Positions 49,210 through 58,683 of a stretch of DNA of 64,000 bases are shown here, one piece after another (position 1 is the first letter of the stretch; every line of letters begins with the position of its first letter). Where the stretch lies: assembly GCA_040882565.1 (NCBI GenBank), contig JBBEAZ010000042.1:124001-188000 (forward strand). Reading direction: 5' to 3'. Both the position numbers and the translations under genes were made by a program. The notes beneath the pieces are model-generated. The model had not been told where the DNA came from and searched no databases. It was given only the letters and a program-made list of their open reading frames with translations. The stretch comes from CF-162 sp040882565. GTDB lineage: Bacteria > Chloroflexota > Dehalococcoidia > SM23-28-2 > RBG-16-64-32.

Positions 49210-50876
49210 CGGCCGAGCCCGGGCGCCGAATCGAACGTCCAGTCCTGCACGCTGCGGAACCGCGACGCCGTCGTGAACAGGACCCCCGGCTCAATGCCAC
49301 CGATACGTGCCGAGACGAAGTACGTGTAGACGGGGTGATAGAGCGGGATGCTGGGCGCGTCCTCGACGAAGAGCTCCTGGAACTGCGCGTAGAGGTCCCG
49401 GCGCTCGTCGAGGTCGGTCGTCTGCCGCGCTGCTTCCATCAGTTCGTCCGCGCGCTCACTGGAGTACGCCGCGAGGTTGCGGCCTTCTCCCGTCGCCTGG
49501 GAACTGTGCCAGGCCGGATACGGATCAGGATCGGCGCCTGGGTCCCAGCCGAAGATTGCGGCCTGGTATTCCCGCGGGATCAGGAAGTCGCGCACGAGCC
49601 GGCTGGACGCTTCGCGCACGACCGTGGCGTCAATATCGATCTGGCGAAGCTGCTCGGCGATGGCGTCGGCGATGGCGCCGCGTAAAGGGTCCTGGTCGGT
49701 CATGATCGAGAAGCGCAGCTCCACATTGTTTCGCCGGCGGACGGTGCCGCCCTCCGGGAGCTCCCAACCGCCGGCGTCGAGCAGGTTACGAGCTACGCCA
49801 AGGTCTTGGGAGGCCGGGTCCACATCATCGTCGTACGCCCATGTGCCGGGCGCCACCGGTGACTCGGCACGGATCGCTCGTCCACCAACCAACGACGAGA
49901 TGATTGAGTCGACGTCAACGATGTGGGCAATCGCTTCGCGCACGAAGGGATCGTTGAGCGGCGTTTGGCGGTTGTTCAGGTAAAGGATCGTATACGCGGT
50001 GCGGCCCGCAGGGTACTCTTCCAGGCCGTCGATTGACTCCAGCGTCTGGTAGTCGTCTGGATTGATCGTCAGATCCACAAGGAGGCCATCGATTTGCCCA
50101 CGGACGACATCGGCGGCGGCGGGGGAAACGTCCGGGTAGAAACGGACTTCGATGCGGCTGATCGAGGGCCTACCAAGATAAAACTCGGGGTTCGCCTCGA
50201 AGACGGCGCGCGTCGGGTCGAGTTTCTCGACGCGATACGGACCAGTGCCGATCGGCTTCAGGTGAAACGGGTCGTCCTGGATCGTCGCCGCGTTGACAGT
50301 TGCCAGGATTTCCTTGGGCAGGATACCGATCGTGGTGTAAATGAGGAACGGCGCATATGCCTCCGGGAGAACGCAGGTAACGGTTAGCAGTTCAGCTGAC
50401 GAGCAGCCGATGGACTGCCAGAGCTGCGCCTGGTCGGGATCACCGTGCAGCCTGGGATCGCCGAGAAGTCCGTAGGTGAAGACGACGTCGTCCGCCGTGA
50501 ATTCGGCGCCGTTGTGCCATTTAACGCCGGCGCGGAGGTGGAAGGTGTACGTTGTCCCGTCGTCGGAGATGTCCCAGCTTTCAGCTAGCGAAGGCTCCGG
50601 CTGACCATCCGCACTTAGCTGCGTGAGGCCGGAAAAGACGAGGGCAGCGAGGTCGCGGTCGGCATCGCTCTGGTACATGAACAGTGGATTGAGGATCGAG
50701 CTGGCGCCGACTATCCCTTCGATGTAGCTGGACTCTTCCGGGTCGTCAGAGCCGCCGAGAGGGTTGGCGAACGCCAGCACGAGGACGACGATGAGGACGA
50801 GCGCACCGGCAGCGCCGGCGACCCACGGCCAGCGGTGGGGGGTTTCGGTAGGCACCGGGGCACGCTGAAAGGTCAT
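49206..50876 (-). CDS. ABC transporter substrate-binding protein, family 5 (oligopeptide/dipeptide type)
   Basis: A 556-residue solute-binding protein. An N-terminal membrane anchor (P-W-V-A-G-A-A-G-A-L-V-L-I-V-V-L-V-L) replaces the usual lipobox. The SBP_bac_5 body shows G-L-T-Q-L-S-A-D-G-Q-P-E-P-S-L-A-E-S-W, F-H-L-R-A-G-V-K-W-H-N-G-A-E-F-T-A-D-D-V, G-T-G-P-Y-R-V-E, and the C-terminal A-I-F-G-W-D-P-G-A-D-P-D-P. No permease or ATPase genes lie nearby; it may use a distant transporter. The gene heads secG-yvcK's strand but lies after secG, 27 bp downstream, likely same operon. Confidence 0.93.
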   Translation of the reverse strand: MTFQRAPVPTETPHRWPWVAGAAGALVLIVVLVLAFANPLGGSDDPEESSYIEGIVGASSILNPLFMYQSDADRDLAALVFSGLTQLSADGQPEPSLAESWDISDDGTTYTFHLRAGVKWHNGAEFTADDVVFTYGLLGDPRLHGDPDQAQLWQSIGCSSAELLTVTCVLPEAYAPFLIYTTIGILPKEILATVNAATIQDDPFHLKPIGTGPYRVEKLDPTRAVFEANPEFYLGRPSISRIEVRFYPDVSPAAADVVRGQIDGLLVDLTINPDDYQTLESIDGLEEYPAGRTAYTILYLNNRQTPLNDPFVREAIAHIVDVDSIISSLVGGRAIRAESPVAPGTWAYDDDVDPASQDLGVARNLLDAGGWELPEGGTVRRRNNVELRFSIMTDQDPLRGAIADAIAEQLRQIDIDATVVREASSRLVRDFLIPREYQAAIFGWDPGADPDPYPAWHSSQATGEGRNLAAYSSERADELMEAARQTTDLDERRDLYAQFQELFVEDAPSIPLYHPVYTYFVSARIGGIEPGVLFTTASRFRSVQDWTFDSAPGLGR

Positions 50877-50903
50877 GTTAACCAGGAAACGAGCGCGATG
50901 ACG

Positions 50904-51122
50904 CTACCGGATGTAGACGGCCAGCGCGGAAATACTGAGCCAGAGCACGCTCAAGCCAATGGTGAGCTGAAAGAGGTTCTTTTCGAGGCCCCTCCGCGTG
51001 CGGACAAACGACCCGCTTTGCAGGCCGCCTACGCCCTCTCCCTTCACCTGGAGCAGGATGACTGCGACTAGAGCGATCGAAACGAGGATCGCCGCGAGTG
51101 ACAGGTATTCTTCGAGAGTCAT
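50904..51122 (-). CDS. secG: Preprotein translocase subunit SecG
   Basis: A 72-residue membrane protein with two helices (about 8-25 and 51-68) joined by the conserved loop V-K-G-E-G-V-G-G-L-Q-S-G-S-F-V-R-T-R-R-G. It assists SecYEG-driven export. It begins 2 bp after the yvcK stop, so the two are cotranscribed. Confidence 0.93.
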   Translation of the reverse strand: MTLEEYLSLAAILVSIALVAVILLQVKGEGVGGLQSGSFVRTRRGLEKNLFQLTIGLSVLWLSISALAVYIR

Positions 51123-51124
51123 GT

Positions 51125-52507
51125 CTAGTTATCCAGTGCGCTGACCAGGTCTTCTTCCAGTTCCACCGACAGCGGTGGCGGCGCCTGGTCGCGGTCGTAA
51201 TAGACGCGCATTATCGCCTGAGCCAGCTTCGAAGAGTCGTGGTGGTACTTATTCTCCTCGCTGATGACGTCAGCCGTGACCAATCGTACCCGATTGCCGA
51301 GGCCATCGTCCAGCCGGACCGCCTCTGAATGCGGCGCCTTCGGGATGGAGTCGAAGAGGTTGTCGTTGGCAAGAACGGTGCTCACGACGCCCTTGCCGAG
51401 CTGGTCCTCCAACTTGGCGAAGTGGGCGGCGACATCGAATCCGTCGGTCTCCCCGTGCTGGGTCGCCACGTTACAGACGTAGATTTTGGGCGCGGACGAG
51501 GCGACAACGCTACGCCGGATGCCCTCGACGAGCAAGTTCGGGAGCACGCTGGTGTAGAGGCTGCCCGGACCGAGGATGATCAGATCCGCCTCGAGGATGG
51601 CCTGCACGGCTTCGGGGTGCGCCGGTGGGTTGTGCGGGAGGAGGTAGACCTCGCGGATGCGCATGGTCGGGCCGTCGCCGTTGGTAGTGGCAGGCCCGAT
51701 CGACGACTCACCCTCGATTGTCTGCATGTCTTCGGTCTGTGCGCACAGCGTGACGTTCGCGAGTGTCGAAGGGATGATCTGGCCGCGTACGGCGAGCACG
51801 CGGCTCGTCTGGCGGATGGCGTCTTCGAAGTTGCCAACGACGCCAGACATGGCGACGATGAAGAGGTTCCCGAAAGAATGCCCGGCGAGACCGGAGCCGT
51901 CGGAGAAGCGGTACTGGAAGAGGCTCGTGACCAACGGCTCAGCGTCAGCGAGGGCGGCGATGCAGTTGCGGACGTCTCCTGGAGGGAGGACGCCGAGTTC
52001 GCGCCTCAGGACGCCGGAGGAGCCTCCGTCGTCGGCGACAGTGACAATCGCGGTCAGGTTGCCCGTGTACTCCTTGAGGCCGCGAAGGAGCGAGGCGAGG
52101 CCAGTTCCGCCGCCGATGGCGACGATCTTGGGCCCGCGGCGCAAGAAGCGCTGCGTGTAAATCGTGTTTACGAGGCTGTGTGTGCGCGACCGGTTGGGCG
52201 CAAGGACAGAGATCAGCGAGTCGTTGAGCTTCCAGATCGAGAAGAGGATCAGGCCGGCTGCCGTCAGCATGAACGCTGCGCCGCGGACGTAGCGCGGGAT
52301 GAACTGCAGAGTGACGTAGTACATGAAACCGGGCAGCGTGAAGCCGGTAAGGTATGCCTCGCGCACGATATAGCTCAGGCCGAACGTCATCATCGCCACG
52401 CCGATGATGGTGAGGATGAGCCAGCGCTTGATGTGCATCCCCGGGTAGAACCATTTGAGGAAGTCAAACGCGAACATGCGGCGAACCGCCTCGATGAGGT
52501 TTCTCAT
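51125..52507 (-). CDS. yvcK: Gluconeogenesis factor YvcK/CofD-like protein with N-terminal membrane domain
   Basis: UPF0052/YvcK nucleotide-sugar-binding protein needed for cell-wall homeostasis and gluconeogenic growth. The core from about residue 125 has V-A-I-G-G-G-T-G-L-A-S-L-L-R-G-L-K, V-T-V-A-D-D-G-G-S-S-G-V-L-R-R-E and G-P-G-S-L-Y-T-S-V-L-P-N-L. About 110 extra N-terminal residues contain two hydrophobic helices (L-I-L-T-I-I-G-V-A-M-M-T-F-G-L; A-A-F-M-L-T-A-A-G-L-I-L-F-S), absent from Bacillus YvcK, so this form should be membrane-tethered. Operon with secG and the peptide-binding protein; gatB is 36 bp upstream on the same strand. Confidence 0.92.
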   Translation of the reverse strand: MRNLIEAVRRMFAFDFLKWFYPGMHIKRWLILTIIGVAMMTFGLSYIVREAYLTGFTLPGFMYYVTLQFIPRYVRGAAFMLTAAGLILFSIWKLNDSLISVLAPNRSRTHSLVNTIYTQRFLRRGPKIVAIGGGTGLASLLRGLKEYTGNLTAIVTVADDGGSSGVLRRELGVLPPGDVRNCIAALADAEPLVTSLFQYRFSDGSGLAGHSFGNLFIVAMSGVVGNFEDAIRQTSRVLAVRGQIIPSTLANVTLCAQTEDMQTIEGESSIGPATTNGDGPTMRIREVYLLPHNPPAHPEAVQAILEADLIILGPGSLYTSVLPNLLVEGIRRSVVASSAPKIYVCNVATQHGETDGFDVAAHFAKLEDQLGKGVVSTVLANDNLFDSIPKAPHSEAVRLDDGLGNRVRLVTADVISEENKYHHDSSKLAQAIMRVYYDRDQAPPPLSVELEEDLVSALDN

Positions 52508-52543
52508 AGTCCAGTACTAATAACGACTATTGCGGTCATATGA

Positions 52544-54019
52544 CTACGGGTTCCCGCCGAATTTTTCCCGCAAAAGCTGCAAAGCCACCTCCGGACGCGC
52601 GCGACCGCGCGTTTCCTTCATCACCTGGCCGACAAGGAACTTGATCGCTTCATCCTTGCCGCCGCGGAAATCCTCGACGGCTTTCGGATTGGCGGCGATC
52701 ACTTTCTCGATGCTCGCCGAAACCTCATCCGTTGAGGTTATCTGAACGAGACCCTGTTCTTCCACAACCTGCTTGGGCGCCTTGCCGGTTGCGAACATTT
52801 CCTCGAACACGGCCTTGGCGGTCTTCCCGGAGATCGTACCGTCTTCCTGCAAGGCGATGAGTTCCGCGAGGGACTGCGGCGTCACTTTGGAATCCTGGAC
52901 GTCGACGTTCGCGGCGTTGAGGAGGCGCGCGAGATCACCGGTCAGCCAGTTCGCGACGGCCTTTGCTTTCTCAGACGAACCGGCAGCTGCAACCGCGTCC
53001 TCGAAGAAGTCGGCGCGTGCGCGGGACTCCGCGATCACCCGCGCATCGTACTCCGACAGGCCGAACTCAGCTTCGAAGCGGCTGCGACGCGCGTCCGGCA
53101 GCTCCGGCATGCGGGCCTCTAGAGTCGCTACCCACTCGCGGTTGATGACGAGGGGGGGCAAGTCGGGCTCCGGGAAGTACCGGTAGTCCTCGGCAAATTC
53201 CTTGGTCCGCTGAGGGACGGCCTGGCCGATGTCTTCACGCCAGCCACGCGTCTCCTGGACGACACGACCGCCGGAGTCCAAAACCTCGGCCTGGCGCTGC
53301 TCTTCGAACTTGATCGCGTCGTAAGCGTGCTTGAAGGAGTTGATGTTCTTAAGTTCGACCTTCCGGCCGAACTCCGCGCCCGGCAGCCGAATGCTGACGT
53401 TGGGCTCGCAACGCATGTTGCCTTCCTCCATGTTCGCGCGGCTGGCCCCAATGTAACGGAGGATCTGGCGCAACTTTTGAAGGTAGGCGCGCGCTTCCTC
53501 GGCTGAACGGATATCCGGCTCGGAGACGATCTCCATCAGGGCGACGCCGGCGCGGTTAACGTCGACGAGACTGTAGGTCTCGCCGGTGGCCGAATCCTTT
53601 GCGTGCTGGAGACGCGCTGTGTCTTCCTCAAGGTGCACGCGGGTGATGCCGACGCGCTTGATCTCGCCGTCCACCTCGACCTCAAGCCAGCCGTTCTTGC
53701 AGATCGGCATGTCGTATTCCGAGATCTGATAGCCCTTCATCAGGTCCGGGTAGTGGTAGTTCTTGCGGTCGAATTTCGCCTGGGAAGCGATCTCGCAGTT
53801 CAGGGCGAGGCCGGTCATGATCGTCAAGTTGACGGCTTCGTGGTTGATCACGGGAAGGACGCCGGGCATGCCCAGGCAGATTGGGTCGACGTGTGTGTTC
53901 GGAGGGGATTCGAGGGTCGGGTTGGAGCAGGGGCAGAACATTTTGCTCCGCGTCAGGAGTTGCGCGTGGACCTCGACACCGATGACGGTCTCGTAACGCG
54001 TAGCGGCTTTAGTCTCCAA
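52544..54019 (-). CDS. gatB: Asp-tRNA(Asn)/Glu-tRNA(Gln) amidotransferase subunit B
   Basis: Kinase/tRNA-binding subunit of GatCAB, which converts Glu-tRNA-Gln and Asp-tRNA-Asn to the amidated forms. The 491-residue chain begins Y-E-T-V-I-G-V-E-V-H-A-Q-L, has the zinc/catalytic region F-C-P-C-S-N, C-L-G-M-P-G-V-L-P, K-N-Y-H-Y-P-D-L-M-K-G-Y-Q-I-S and E-L-K-N-I-N-S-F-K, and ends with the YqeY-like tail domain. GatA and GatC are not in the window. First gene of a probable gatB-yvcK-secG-SBP run. Confidence 0.96.
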   Translation of the reverse strand: METKAATRYETVIGVEVHAQLLTRSKMFCPCSNPTLESPPNTHVDPICLGMPGVLPVINHEAVNLTIMTGLALNCEIASQAKFDRKNYHYPDLMKGYQISEYDMPICKNGWLEVEVDGEIKRVGITRVHLEEDTARLQHAKDSATGETYSLVDVNRAGVALMEIVSEPDIRSAEEARAYLQKLRQILRYIGASRANMEEGNMRCEPNVSIRLPGAEFGRKVELKNINSFKHAYDAIKFEEQRQAEVLDSGGRVVQETRGWREDIGQAVPQRTKEFAEDYRYFPEPDLPPLVINREWVATLEARMPELPDARRSRFEAEFGLSEYDARVIAESRARADFFEDAVAAAGSSEKAKAVANWLTGDLARLLNAANVDVQDSKVTPQSLAELIALQEDGTISGKTAKAVFEEMFATGKAPKQVVEEQGLVQITSTDEVSASIEKVIAANPKAVEDFRGGKDEAIKFLVGQVMKETRGRARPEVALQLLREKFGGNP

Positions 54020-54088
54020 ATCAGCTCAAGTCTAACAGGCAGATGTCACGGATACGTATCGCCGACATGACAATAATGTTGAACGTGT

Positions 54089-54778
54089 TTACAGTTCGGC
54101 GCGGAATAGAGACAGCACGCGGCCCCAGGCGTCGTCGGCGGCGGCCTGCTTGAAGACCTCCGGGCGGGTGTCGTTGAAGAAGCCATGCTCCGTGCCCGGG
54201 TAAACCATAGTCTCGACCTGCTTGCCGCCGTTCCGAATCTGCATCTCGAGTTCGGCGCGGACAGCTTCGTTGACCCAGCTGTCGTGCTCGGCATAGACAG
54301 CGAAGACGGGGCCCTTGACGTTCTGCAGCTTTTCGGCGGGGCTGGGATTCATGCCATAGAAGGGCGCTACTGCTTTGATCAGCGGCGACTCGGAGGCGAG
54401 CATCAGAGCCAGGCCACCGCCCATGCAGAAGCCAACGGCCCCGATCCCACGGCCATTTATATACGGCCGCTGCGAGAGGTATTCGGTCGCTTTGACGAGT
54501 TCCCTAACGGCGCGGGGCATGTCCAGCGCCATCATAGCCTTCTGGGCCTCGTCGGGCTCGGCGGCCACCTTGCCGTGATAGAGGTCGGGCGCGAAGGCGG
54601 CAAAACCTTCGCGAGCGAAGCGCTGGGCGATGTCTTTGATGTTATCGTTGAGGCCCCACCATTCCTGGATGACGACAACGCCGGGGAAGGGGCCGTCACC
54701 CTGCGGACGAGTGAGGAAGCCGCTGGCTTTTTCGCCATCGGCCGCGAAATCGAGCATTTCCGTTGTGATATCTGCCAA
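54089..54778 (-). CDS. Dienelactone hydrolase family protein
   Basis: A 229-residue alpha/beta hydrolase with a Cys nucleophile: G-F-C-M-G-G-G with Cys118, the Glu switch residue in Q-E-W-W-G-L-N (Glu39), the acid in A-E-H-D-S-W and His in G-T-E-H-G-F-F-N. This is the full dienelactone-hydrolase set. Members cleave carboxymethylenebutenolide or act as general esterases; no aromatic-degradation genes are near, so the substrate is open. Divergent from the subtilase gene. Confidence 0.92.
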   Translation of the reverse strand: MADITTEMLDFAADGEKASGFLTRPQGDGPFPGVVVIQEWWGLNDNIKDIAQRFAREGFAAFAPDLYHGKVAAEPDEAQKAMMALDMPRAVRELVKATEYLSQRPYINGRGIGAVGFCMGGGLALMLASESPLIKAVAPFYGMNPSPAEKLQNVKGPVFAVYAEHDSWVNEAVRAELEMQIRNGGKQVETMVYPGTEHGFFNDTRPEVFKQAAADDAWGRVLSLFRAEL

Positions 54779-54929
54779 TTTCAGGACGCTCCTTCGTCAG
54801 GGGATAGCAAGCCGATATGTTATCACGCGGCTCCGGCCTTTTCCGGCGGCCGTGCAACGAATACAATCCTCAGCAGCTATCGTATCTGCAGCCAAGAGGG
54901 GCGGCGGAAGAAGGGGCGAAGCGAACAAC

Positions 54930-56870
54930 AACATGACCAACTCCCGGCGCAGGCTGCTTGCCCTGGTCATCATCGGTGGCCTGGCCATGGCAGCGCTTGT
55001 GCTTACCCGGCCGGGAGGCGAGCCCGAGCGTGGCGTCTTCATCCCGCACCCGGAATCCGAACACGCGGCCGGCAAACTCACCGTGCATTTCGGTGACTCG
55101 GTCCCGCAAGACCGCTGGGACGACGTTCTCTCTGCGTACGGCGCCGAACTTGACGGCAAGATGGTACTGGATGGTTTCGCGGTCATATCGGTGCCGGAAG
55201 ACCGCCGCGCCGAGATTGGTGAGGCACTTGCGGAATCGGGCGCTGTTCGGTCCGTTGAGGAGATCACCTACCGCTACCCGGCCGCGACCCCTGACGACCC
55301 TCTTTGGCTCAGCCAGTGGAACATGAGGCTGGTCACGGCCGACGATGCGTGGGACTTCACCCGGGGAGAGGGCGTTCGCGTGGCGATCATCGATACGGGA
55401 GTCGCTTACGAGGACTTCGGCGTGTTCAAGCGGGCACCGGACCTGGCCGGGACGTTTTTCGCGGACCCCCACGACTTCTACGACAGCGACGACCACGCCA
55501 ACGACGAAAACGGTCACGGGACGCACGTTGCCGGCACTATCGCCCAGACGACCAACAACTCCTACGGTCTAGCGGGCGTCGCTTATGAGGCAACGATCAT
55601 ACCGGTTAAGGTCTGCGGCCCCCCGCAAGGCGGTAATCCACGTGATGTCGTCTGTCCGACAAGCGCAATCGCCGATGGTATTCGCTGGGCAACGGATCAT
55701 GGCGCGCGCGTCATCAACATCAGCCTTGCCGCCCCCGGTAACGTCACAGAAGCCGAACGTGCCGCCCTGGAATACGCGAGCGGCGCAGGCGCGGTTGTCG
55801 TCGCGGCTGCGGGCAACGGTGGCACCGACAGCAAGGGCGACCCGATCCTGGACTACCCGGCCGCTGTCGAGGGTGTGATCTCGGTAGCGGCCAGCGGGTT
55901 TAACGGAAGCCGCTCTTACTACTCGAATTACGGTGCTGGCGAGGCCCACAACCTGGATCTCATCGCGCCCGGCGGCAATCCGCCAATCCTCGGGATCCCG
56001 AACGAAGGCCTGACCAGCGTGATCACGCAGGAGTCGTACCGATTCTTCTGCGACAAGAACGCGCAGGTTGAGTTCCAGACGATGGCGTTTTGCCCATACG
56101 CAGGGACGTCGATGGCCGCGGCGCATGTCTCTGGCATCGCCGCAATGATCCGGTCGGCGTTCCCGGCGCTCAACAAGACGCAAGCGCGCACGCTGCTCCA
56201 GTGCAGCTCTGCCGATGTAGGGGACCCGGGAGTCGACCTGCAGACGGGCCACGGGCTCGTCCAGGCGGACGCCGCCCTACAAGATCACGACGGCGACGAG
56301 GTTCCGGATTGCCTCGACGACGAGCCGTTCACGCCTACTCCTTCGCCAACGCCCAGCCCGACGCCGGTGCCGCCGCCGAACACCTGCGAGGCACCGACAC
56401 CGACGCCAGCACCACCGACGCCCACGCCGACTGAAACCGCATCGGCGTCCCCGCGGGGCACGCCTGGGGCTTCGAACGGCGCGGCCGCTTTACCAGCGGG
56501 ACCGACTGACACCGAAACGCCAACCGCGACACCGCTCGACACCTCGACACCGGGAGGCGACACACCGACTCCGGACATCAGCACGACCCCGACCGAGGAG
56601 CCGACACCCACGCCGACGGAGACGCCGAGCCCGATGCCAACAGTTCAGGCGATCCCGTGCGGGGATGTGGATTGCAACTACAGGGTGGACAGCCGCGACG
56701 CGCTGTGGATCATCTCGTTCATGGCGTTCGTAGAGCCGACGGCGCCGTGCCTCGGCAAGGGTTATGTTAATTGCGACGAGGCGCTGGATCAGATTGATGC
56801 TCTAGTGATCCTCCGCTACAGCGGAGGCGTCCCACTGAACATCCCCGCCAACTGCCCCGGCGTGGGCTGA
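54930..56870 (+). CDS. Secreted subtilase (S8) with T/P-rich linker and dockerin-like C-terminus
   Basis: A 646-residue serine protease. Signal/anchor helix at residues 8-24, an I9-like propeptide (about 45-115), then the S8 catalytic domain with Asp154 (I-I-D-T-G-V), His195 (N-G-H-G-T-H) and Ser393 (G-T-S-M-A-A-A-H). A T/P repeat linker spans about 475-575, followed by a Cys-bearing dockerin-like pair (D-V-D-C-N-Y-R-V-D-S-R-D-A-L; C-D-E-A-L-D-Q-I-D-A-L-V-I-L). A -10 box TACAAT is at 54862-54867; the ribosome site is poor. Likely extracellular or surface-held. Confidence 0.9.
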   Translation, partial: NMTNSRRRLLALVIIGGLAMAALVLTRPGGEPERGVFIPHPESEHAAGKLTVHFGDSVPQDRWDDVLSAYGAELDGKMVLDGFAVISVPEDRRAEIGEALAESGAVRSVEEITYRYPAATPDDPLWLSQWNMRLVTADDAWDFTRGEGVRVAIIDTGVAYEDFGVFKRAPDLAGTFFADPHDFYDSDDHANDENGHGTHVAGTIAQTTNNSYGLAGVAYEATIIPVKVCGPPQGGNPRDVVCPTSAIADGIRWATDHGARVINISLAAPGNVTEAERAALEYASGAGAVVVAAAGNGGTDSKGDPILDYPAAVEGVISVAASGFNGSRSYYSNYGAGEAHNLDLIAPGGNPPILGIPNEGLTSVITQESYRFFCDKNAQVEFQTMAFCPYAGTSMAAAHVSGIAAMIRSAFPALNKTQARTLLQCSSADVGDPGVDLQTGHGLVQADAALQDHDGDEVPDCLDDEPFTPTPSPTPSPTPVPPPNTCEAPTPTPAPPTPTPTETASASPRGTPGASNGAAALPAGPTDTETPTATPLDTSTPGGDTPTPDISTTPTEEPTPTPTETPSPMPTVQAIPCGDVDCNYRVDSRDALWIISFMAFVEPTAPCLGKGYVNCDEALDQIDALVILRYSGGVPLNIPANCPGVG

Positions 56871-56964
56871 CGTAGTACCCGTCCACAAAGGGGTGACGCC
56901 AAGACCTTGTGAGACAATGTCCCTGACGTTAGCTTGGGGTCATCACCCCCAAAGGAGGCCGACG

Positions 56965-57780
56965 ATGGACAACGGCGCCATGAGCGACACCGTGACTAAG
57001 ACAACTCCGAAGATCATCCACGAGCCGCAGGTCTACGTCGTCGGCCGGCAGAACGTCGAGCGCACGGAGATCGACCGCTTTCTGGACGATCACGGGATGA
57101 CCTGGGAGACCGACACGGACGTTGGCGGCGAGCAGTTGGTTGAAGCCGGAGGGCGCCTCTGCTACGTCTCCTATGGCAAGGGCCGCAAGACCAACGGCGA
57201 GTACATCGCCAACATCATCGGCCAGAAGCACGGCTCGGTGCTCGAGCATGCGGTCTGGAACTTCATCATCAGCGGCGTTTCACGCTCGTTCACGCACGAG
57301 CTGATCCGGCACCGCGCGGGCTGGGGCTACTCACAGCTGTCCCAGCGCTACGTTGACGAATCCGACGCCAGCTACGTCGAGCCGCCGATCATCGCCGGCG
57401 ACGCCACGCTGCACGCGACCTGGCAGAACGCCATTAAGACTGCACACGAGGCGTATCTCGCCCTCGTCGATGGGTTGTCGGCGAAGCTTGCGGAAGCCGG
57501 TGTTGCGGGCACACACCGCCGCAAGATGGCCCGTGAGGCAGCGCGCTCTGTCCTGCCTAATGCGACGGAGACGATGATCTTCTGCACGGCGAACGCCCGC
57601 GCGCTCCGCCACTTCATCGAGCTGCGCGGGTCGGAGGGCGCAGAGGCCGAGATCCGACGTGTGGCCCTGCAGTTTCTGCGCATCATGCAGCGGGACGCGC
57701 CGAACCTTTTCGCCGACTACGAGATCATCACGCTGCCGGACGGCACAGAGGTCGCGCACACTGAGAACGAAAAGGTGTGA
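56965..57780 (+). CDS. thyX: FAD-dependent thymidylate synthase
   Basis: Makes dTMP from dUMP using methylene-THF and FAD, yielding THF directly. The 271-residue protein has the ThyX signature R-H-R-A-G-W-G-Y-S-Q-L-S-Q-R-Y near residues 112-126 and L-P-N-A-T-E-T near 191. AAAGGAGG lies 7 nt before the ATG at 56965; upstream in-frame codons lack such a site. folD two genes on supplies the same folate pool. Confidence 0.96.
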   Translation: MDNGAMSDTVTKTTPKIIHEPQVYVVGRQNVERTEIDRFLDDHGMTWETDTDVGGEQLVEAGGRLCYVSYGKGRKTNGEYIANIIGQKHGSVLEHAVWNFIISGVSRSFTHELIRHRAGWGYSQLSQRYVDESDASYVEPPIIAGDATLHATWQNAIKTAHEAYLALVDGLSAKLAEAGVAGTHRRKMAREAARSVLPNATETMIFCTANARALRHFIELRGSEGAEAEIRRVALQFLRIMQRDAPNLFADYEIITLPDGTEVAHTENEKV

Positions 57781-57820
57781 ACTTGAACCCGTCGGGTTCC
57801 TGACCTAACAGTGGCGATTC

Positions 57821-58627
57821 TTAGCCGAGGAACTCGACCGCGTCGCCGCGGCGGACGCGGCCGCCTTGTTCGACCATCGCGTAGACGCCGACGTTGGCCT
57901 TGTTGTGCGTGACCGCTGTACGCAGTACGTCCATGTCGTCCGGCAGGTCGTCCTGAGAGCGCGTGGTGACGACACAGCGAACGGTTGGCATCAGTATTCG
58001 GATGCGCAGGTCGGCCCCGATCGCCAGCGTCTTGCCGGTCCAGTCGTTTTCCAGGAAGCCAACCTCGCCGTTCGGTGGGGTAATCACGAGGTTGGGGCGG
58101 AAGCGACGCGCGTCGAACGTCGTGCCGGGACTGAGTGCGCGGAGCTTCGCCAGTGTCGCTGTCGTCAGCAGATGCAGCGAACCGAGATCGAAGAAGCGGT
58201 TGATCACAGGATAGTCCACAGTCGGATCCTCTTCGCTAGACGGCACGGCGCCCACCGGCTGGGACTCGAGCTTGAGCGGCGTTGGCGCCTCCGTGATCAG
58301 CCTGGCGGCAAATCCCACCAACTCGGACAGGCGGGCTTCGGCGTCCTGGTCTGAAGTAAGCAAGCGCTGGCCGTCCGGCAGCGTGATCTCGGCTAGAGCA
58401 GGCGTCTCGCCGTCCGGCTCCTCAAGGTATCGCGAGCGCGACCGGAAGACCGGTCCCCATTTGCGGATGATCTTTGGCGTGCAGATACGGCCGTCGCCGT
58501 CGATCAGTGCGTAACCTCGGTCGCCAGCGAGCCCCGCGGAAGTGACGAGTGACGCGTTTAGTTGCTCGCCGAGCATCGCCTTGACGGGATAGCGCCAGAG
58601 CGCGGAGACGGTACCCAGGTGGGTCAT
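57821..58627 (-). CDS. MOSC domain-containing protein (MOCOS C-terminal-like)
   Basis: A 268-residue protein with an N-terminal MOSC_N beta-barrel (W-R-Y-P-V-K-A-M-L-G-E-Q-L) and a C-terminal MOSC domain (R-F-R-P-N-L-V-I-T, then I-L-M-P-T-V-R-C-V-V-T-T with the conserved Cys, and V-Y-A-M-V-E-Q-G-G-R-V-R-R-G-D). Such proteins handle sulfur for molybdenum cofactor or reduce N-hydroxylated compounds. The ATG at 58627 lies 7 nt after a -10 box TATACT, so the mRNA is probably leaderless; the frame open to 58693 is upstream of the promoter. Confidence 0.9.
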   Translation of the reverse strand: MTHLGTVSALWRYPVKAMLGEQLNASLVTSAGLAGDRGYALIDGDGRICTPKIIRKWGPVFRSRSRYLEEPDGETPALAEITLPDGQRLLTSDQDAEARLSELVGFAARLITEAPTPLKLESQPVGAVPSSEEDPTVDYPVINRFFDLGSLHLLTTATLAKLRALSPGTTFDARRFRPNLVITPPNGEVGFLENDWTGKTLAIGADLRIRILMPTVRCVVTTRSQDDLPDDMDVLRTAVTHNKANVGVYAMVEQGGRVRRGDAVEFLG

Positions 58628-58634
58628 GTCACGC

Positions 58635-58640
58635 AGTATA
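58635..58640 (-). promoter_or_regulatory. -10 box TATACT of the MOSC gene (leaderless)
   Basis: Minus strand, 7 nt before the ATG at 58627. It lies back to back with the folD -10 box. Confidence 0.5.
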
Positions 58641-58671
58641 TCAAGCGTGGCGCACGGCGGCGCGCAGCCGA

Positions 58672-58677
58672 TATGAT
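58672..58677 (+). promoter_or_regulatory. -10 box TATGAT of folD (leaderless)
   Basis: Ends 6 nt before the GTG at 58684; no Shine-Dalgarno. Confidence 0.5.
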
Positions 58678-58683
58678 GGCGCC

